From: Aurantimonas sp965217685
GTDB lineage: Bacteria; Pseudomonadota; Alphaproteobacteria; Rhizobiales; Rhizobiaceae
Assembly (NCBI GenBank): GCA_965217685.1
Contig: CBDCIZ010000003.1
Location: 1-64,000 of the forward strand
Direction of reading: 5' to 3'
DNA: 64,000 nt
Every line of letters starts with the position of its first letter. Positions within the stretch are counted from its first letter, which is position 1. Shown one piece after another: positions 61,693 through 64,000 of this stretch. The position numbers and the translations under genes were made by a program. The notes under the pieces are model-generated. The model had not been told where the DNA came from. It worked only from the letters and a program-made list of their open reading frames with translations, and did not search any database.

Positions 61693-61720
61693 CCGGTGGC
61701 GAATGACTTCTCGCCACCGG
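61693..61720 (+). terminator. Hairpin after the exported-protein gene
   Basis: CCGGTGGCGA (61693-61702) and TCGCCACCGG (61711-61720) are perfect inverted repeats with an 8-base loop, 38 bp beyond the stop. There is no T tract, so termination may be rho-assisted. Confidence 0.45.
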
Positions 61721-61849
61721 TCGATCATCGACACCATGCCACGGGAGTTCGGCCATCGATAATGTCGAGGTGAGGCTCGTCGCGGCCTCAGAAGACGCGC
61801 CCTGTATTCTTGCCATCGCGCATGCGAACGCCCGTCAGGAAAATCACAG

Positions 61850-61867
61850 CTATACCGAAATGTATAG
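61850..61867 (+). promoter_or_regulatory. Orphan envelope-regulon box
   Basis: CTATACCGAAATGTATAG has perfect CTATAC/GTATAG symmetry and is followed by TTCCGG, as at other boxes. No gene follows in either direction at the usual distance. On the plus strand about 80 bases lead to a hairpin. Confidence 0.5.
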
Positions 61868-61879
61868 TTCCGGAAATCC

Positions 61880-61985
61880 TCGGATCAGCATTCGCCATAT
61901 ATCATCAGTCTGTCGTTGCAAAATTCCAGCCTGCAACACGCCCTGCGCCGGATCGTTTGATTGCTGCGATCCGGCGTAGGTTACT
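61880..61985 (+). ncRNA. Candidate small RNA downstream of the orphan box
   Basis: A transcript from the orphan box would run through about 80 bases with no start codon in a useful frame, then a perfect 10-bp hairpin (CGCCGGATCG at 61946-61955, inverse at 61967-61976), then TAGGTTACTTTTG. Start and end are estimates. No expression evidence. Confidence 0.3.
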
Positions 61986-62192
61986 TTTGACCAAAAATGC
62001 CGGCTGCGTGTTTCGCCCAGCGAATGTCCGAACCGTTGTGCTCGTTCGCTTGGCCACATCGATACGTCTCTTCCTGGGCCTTTCCCCCTCCCCTGCGACC
62101 GCGAGATCGTTTCCGTCAGCCCACCGTTTCGAGGGTCGCGTCGCAGAAGTGGCGCCGTCCAGACATGCGCGAAATCCATCTGGATCGCGTGG

Positions 62193-63017
62193 TCATGGCG
62201 TGGCTCGAGAATTCTCCAGAATCGGCAAGACAAGGTCCGTTTCGAAAAGAGTCGATCGCGTTTCTTCCCAGGAAGACTGGCCCTCGACCAGATGTTTGAC
62301 GATCCCACGTTTCTCGCGCCAGGCGCGTCCGGTATCCTCGATATAAAAGTCCGGGTTCTCGCCGAGGATCAGATTCCTGAAGGGCCGGACATAGGCCTCG
62401 AGCAACGGATTGAGACCGCGGCAGAACTGCTTTTCCGGATCAAAATTCGGATTCATAAAAGTCGCGGAGCACCGGGCGAACTCTCCGGCAAAGAACGAGG
62501 GCGCCGTGAGAAACAGGGGGACCCGGTGCTTGAACGGCAACCGAACCCCTAACACCGTGTAGCGCCGACCGCGCGTATAGCAAAAGTGCCCCTTCCGGCG
62601 CTGGCTCCAATCCTTGCCTGCATGGTTAAAGCTGATTTGACCAACCCGCCGGTCCGTGACCATGGCCTCGAGATCGGTTGCATCAACCGGTCGCTTCAAA
62701 AGCCAGTCATCCTCCAGATGAAGGATGATATCGGCGGTGCTTGCCGCCCATGTCCGGGCGACGGCAGCAGCAAAACCGGCCTCGCCGGGCTGGGTGATGA
62801 TGGCATCGGGATCGTAGCGTCGGATCAGCGCGACGCATTCGCGCTGATCGTCCTCTGTTCCAAAAAGCGGGTCGATGTTCGCGATGATGCGTTTGATCTG
62901 GAAATGCCTGAACAGGCCATCGTCGAATGTAGAAAGGGTCTGCGCCAGGAGGTCGGGACGCCGGGTGGCGACGAGACAGACGTCGAGCTCCGCCGAACGA
63001 AGACGTTTCGCGTTCAT
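62193..63017 (-). CDS. GT2-like glycosyltransferase
   Basis: A 274-residue protein starting MNAKRLRSAELDVCLVATRR. A GT-A-like pattern is visible: DVCLVATRRPDLLAQTLSTF, IIANIDPLFGTEDDQRECVA, IILHLEDDWLLKRPV (DxD-like EDDW) and PSFFAGEFARCSATFMNPNF. No membrane segments are seen, so it probably works at the cytoplasmic face. The sugar and acceptor are unknown. A regulon box lies 353 bp upstream, at the end of the kinase gene. Confidence 0.7.
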   Translation of the reverse strand: MNAKRLRSAELDVCLVATRRPDLLAQTLSTFDDGLFRHFQIKRIIANIDPLFGTEDDQRECVALIRRYDPDAIITQPGEAGFAAAVARTWAASTADIILHLEDDWLLKRPVDATDLEAMVTDRRVGQISFNHAGKDWSQRRKGHFCYTRGRRYTVLGVRLPFKHRVPLFLTAPSFFAGEFARCSATFMNPNFDPEKQFCRGLNPLLEAYVRPFRNLILGENPDFYIEDTGRAWREKRGIVKHLVEGQSSWEETRSTLFETDLVLPILENSRATP

Positions 63018-63369
63018 TGATCGTGCCGATCGATAGGTGATGAATTGAAAGCCTGGAAGATGCCGGGTTGCCGATGGGCAGGACCGAGGCATCGAAAGGG
63101 CATCATCCCGTTCGATTTCGACGGGATGGCGTTTTGCGTCGGATCGCTACCGGCAGCGAATTTCGGTCATGGATCCGGTGTTCAGCTGCCCACTTCCGAT
63201 AGGCGTCGGGCCTCGATTTTGCCCCTTTTCGGCACAGTCGGACATTTGCTCGCGCAGAGTTCTCTGAAGGCCCATTGGTCCGTCTCCTCACGACCGTGTC
63301 GGTTACGCCGTTCAGGCGCTGACACAGCAGTTGTTTAAACGGAGAAGTGTGGAGGCAGCTTTGCGGGCG
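63018..63369. other. Gap between sensor kinase and glycosyltransferase genes
   Basis: No gene is supported. It is probably the leader of the glycosyltransferase unit if the box at 63370 is its promoter. Confidence 0.4.
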
Positions 63370-63386
63370 CTATACGGATTTGTAAT
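63370..63386 (-). promoter_or_regulatory. Envelope-regulon box overlapping the kinase stop
   Basis: Reads ATTACAAATCCGTATAG on the minus strand, followed by CGCCCG. Its last three bases are the kinase stop codon TAG. It points to the glycosyltransferase gene, 353 bp away, further than at other members. Confidence 0.55.
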
Positions 63387-64000
63387 CGCTGCGCATTACC
63401 TGCGGACCAGGCTGCCCGGGCGCCTCGAAGGTGATCCGCATCAAAAGGCCGGGATCATTGTCGAGAGCCTCGACGGTTGCTCCGTGCAGCTCGGCGATCG
63501 CGGTCACCATCGACAGACCCAGACCACTGCCGGACGTGGTTCGGCTCCGGTCGAGCCGGTAAAGGCGCCGAAACACCTTTTCGCGCTCATCGGCCGGAAT
63601 CCCGGGACCGTCATCGGCGATGGAAAGGACTGCGTTTCCGCCGTCGTCATGAAGGGCCATTGCGATCCGGACGGAGCCCGGGCAGTGATTGATCGCATTC
63701 TCCAGAAGATTGGCGACCATCTGTGTCAAAAGCTCGCCGTCACCGAGGACGTGGATGCCCGGTGCGACTGCACATTCGAACCGGTGCCCCTCGTCGGCCG
63801 CCACCTCGGTGTAGACGTCGGCCAGCCTGTCGAGCAGAGCGGAGAAATCGATCGATGCAAAGCGCGCCTTGCGGGCTCCCGCCTCGATCTGGGAAATCCG
63901 CAGGAGTGCATTGAACGTCTCGATGGTCGCATCCGTCTCTTCGATCGCGCCGTCGATGGCCGCCTCGTAGTCGGCGATCGGACGCGGCGCACGGCGCACC
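63370..64000 (-). CDS. Sensor histidine kinase, 3' part (5' end beyond window)
   Basis: About 209 C-terminal residues are visible. They include the end of the dimerisation helices (ATIETFNALLRISQIEAGAR) and a complete ATPase domain: N box MVANLLENAINHC, G1 box IADDGPGIPADEREKVFRRL, G2 box GSGLGLSMVTAIAELHGATV. The arrangement is that of the PmrB/QseC class, whose members sense cationic peptides, metals or envelope stress. The phosphoacceptor His lies beyond the edge. It is probably encoded with a response regulator further right, which would be the best candidate for the protein binding the regulon boxes. Confidence 0.88.
   Translation of the reverse strand, partial: VRRAPRPIADYEAAIDGAIEETDATIETFNALLRISQIEAGARKARFASIDFSALLDRLADVYTEVAADEGHRFECAVAPGIHVLGDGELLTQMVANLLENAINHCPGSVRIAMALHDDGGNAVLSIADDGPGIPADEREKVFRRLYRLDRSRTTSGSGLGLSMVTAIAELHGATVEALDNDPGLLMRITFEAPGQPGPQVMRSDYKSV

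Noticed and set aside
1..64000. CRISPR array or phage structural genes
   Set aside because: No regularly spaced direct repeats of 24-40 bp and no capsid, tail, terminase or portal-like proteins were seen.

Overview
The window looks like a chromosomal segment of a GC-rich alphaproteobacterium, most likely of the order Hyphomicrobiales (Rhizobiales). Evidence for this is the rpmH-rnpA-yidC order, an L34 of alphaproteobacterial type, and accessory genes (strawberry-notch helicase, ParB, toprim, DUF2493, SSB) that recur together on rhizobial plasmids and islands. I cannot name the genus from the sequence alone.

Layout. (1) 1-7262 is core chromosome: yidC (cut by the left edge), rnpA and rpmH on the minus strand; then a TVP38/VTT membrane protein with its usual pyridine-nucleotide oxidoreductase partner, a membrane histidine kinase, and a complete tRNA-Arg(ACG). 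(2) About 7263-43000 is an accessory region. It opens with a degenerate tRNA-Gly(GCC) copy whose 3' half is intact, the kind of scar left by site-specific integration. It contains an XRE regulator; a c-di-GMP pair (GGDEF and GAF-EAL) flanking two small exported proteins; a plasmid-like module (SSB, TumE-type toxin with wHTH antitoxin, DUF2493, toprim fragment, strawberry-notch methylase/helicase, SRAP protein, ParB, DUF6880); a 3.5-kb IS1-like transposon with perfect 21-bp inverted repeats carrying a P63C-domain gene and other cargo; a tyrosine recombinase; an RloC/PrrC-like AAA ATPase; an IS110 transposase; an overlapping pair encoding a beta-CASP-like metallo-hydrolase and a PD-(D/E)XK-like protein; VapBC; and an HNH protein with a serine resolvase and a candidate res site. 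(3) About 43046-64000 is a cell-envelope region: an ATP-grasp ligase, DedA and PAP2 proteins, a polysaccharide deacetylase, an FtsX-type ABC transporter with two fused ATPase domains, an outer-membrane barrel, cytochrome b561, an ArnT-like glycosyltransferase, a DedA-PAP2-LssY fusion co-transcribed with a class III cyclase, a PepSY protein, small exported proteins, a glycosyltransferase and, at the right edge, the 3' part of a sensor kinase.

The strongest unifying signal in region 3 is a repeated sequence, ATTAC-N6-GTATAG-N2-CCGG. It occurs nine times (one copy is only a half-match), usually 60-115 bp upstream of a gene and pointing at it, and I found it nowhere else in the window in an intergenic setting. 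It suggests one regulon for lipid-carrier recycling and lipid A or surface modification, possibly controlled by the two-component system whose kinase lies at the right edge. One orphan copy is followed by about 80 non-coding bases and a perfect hairpin, so it may drive a small RNA.

Best candidates for something undescribed are the metallo-hydrolase/PD-(D/E)XK pair, the standalone AAA ATPase with a zinc-hook motif, the cargo-carrying IS1-like transposon, and the envelope regulon. Functions are inferred from motifs read by eye; no database search was possible.
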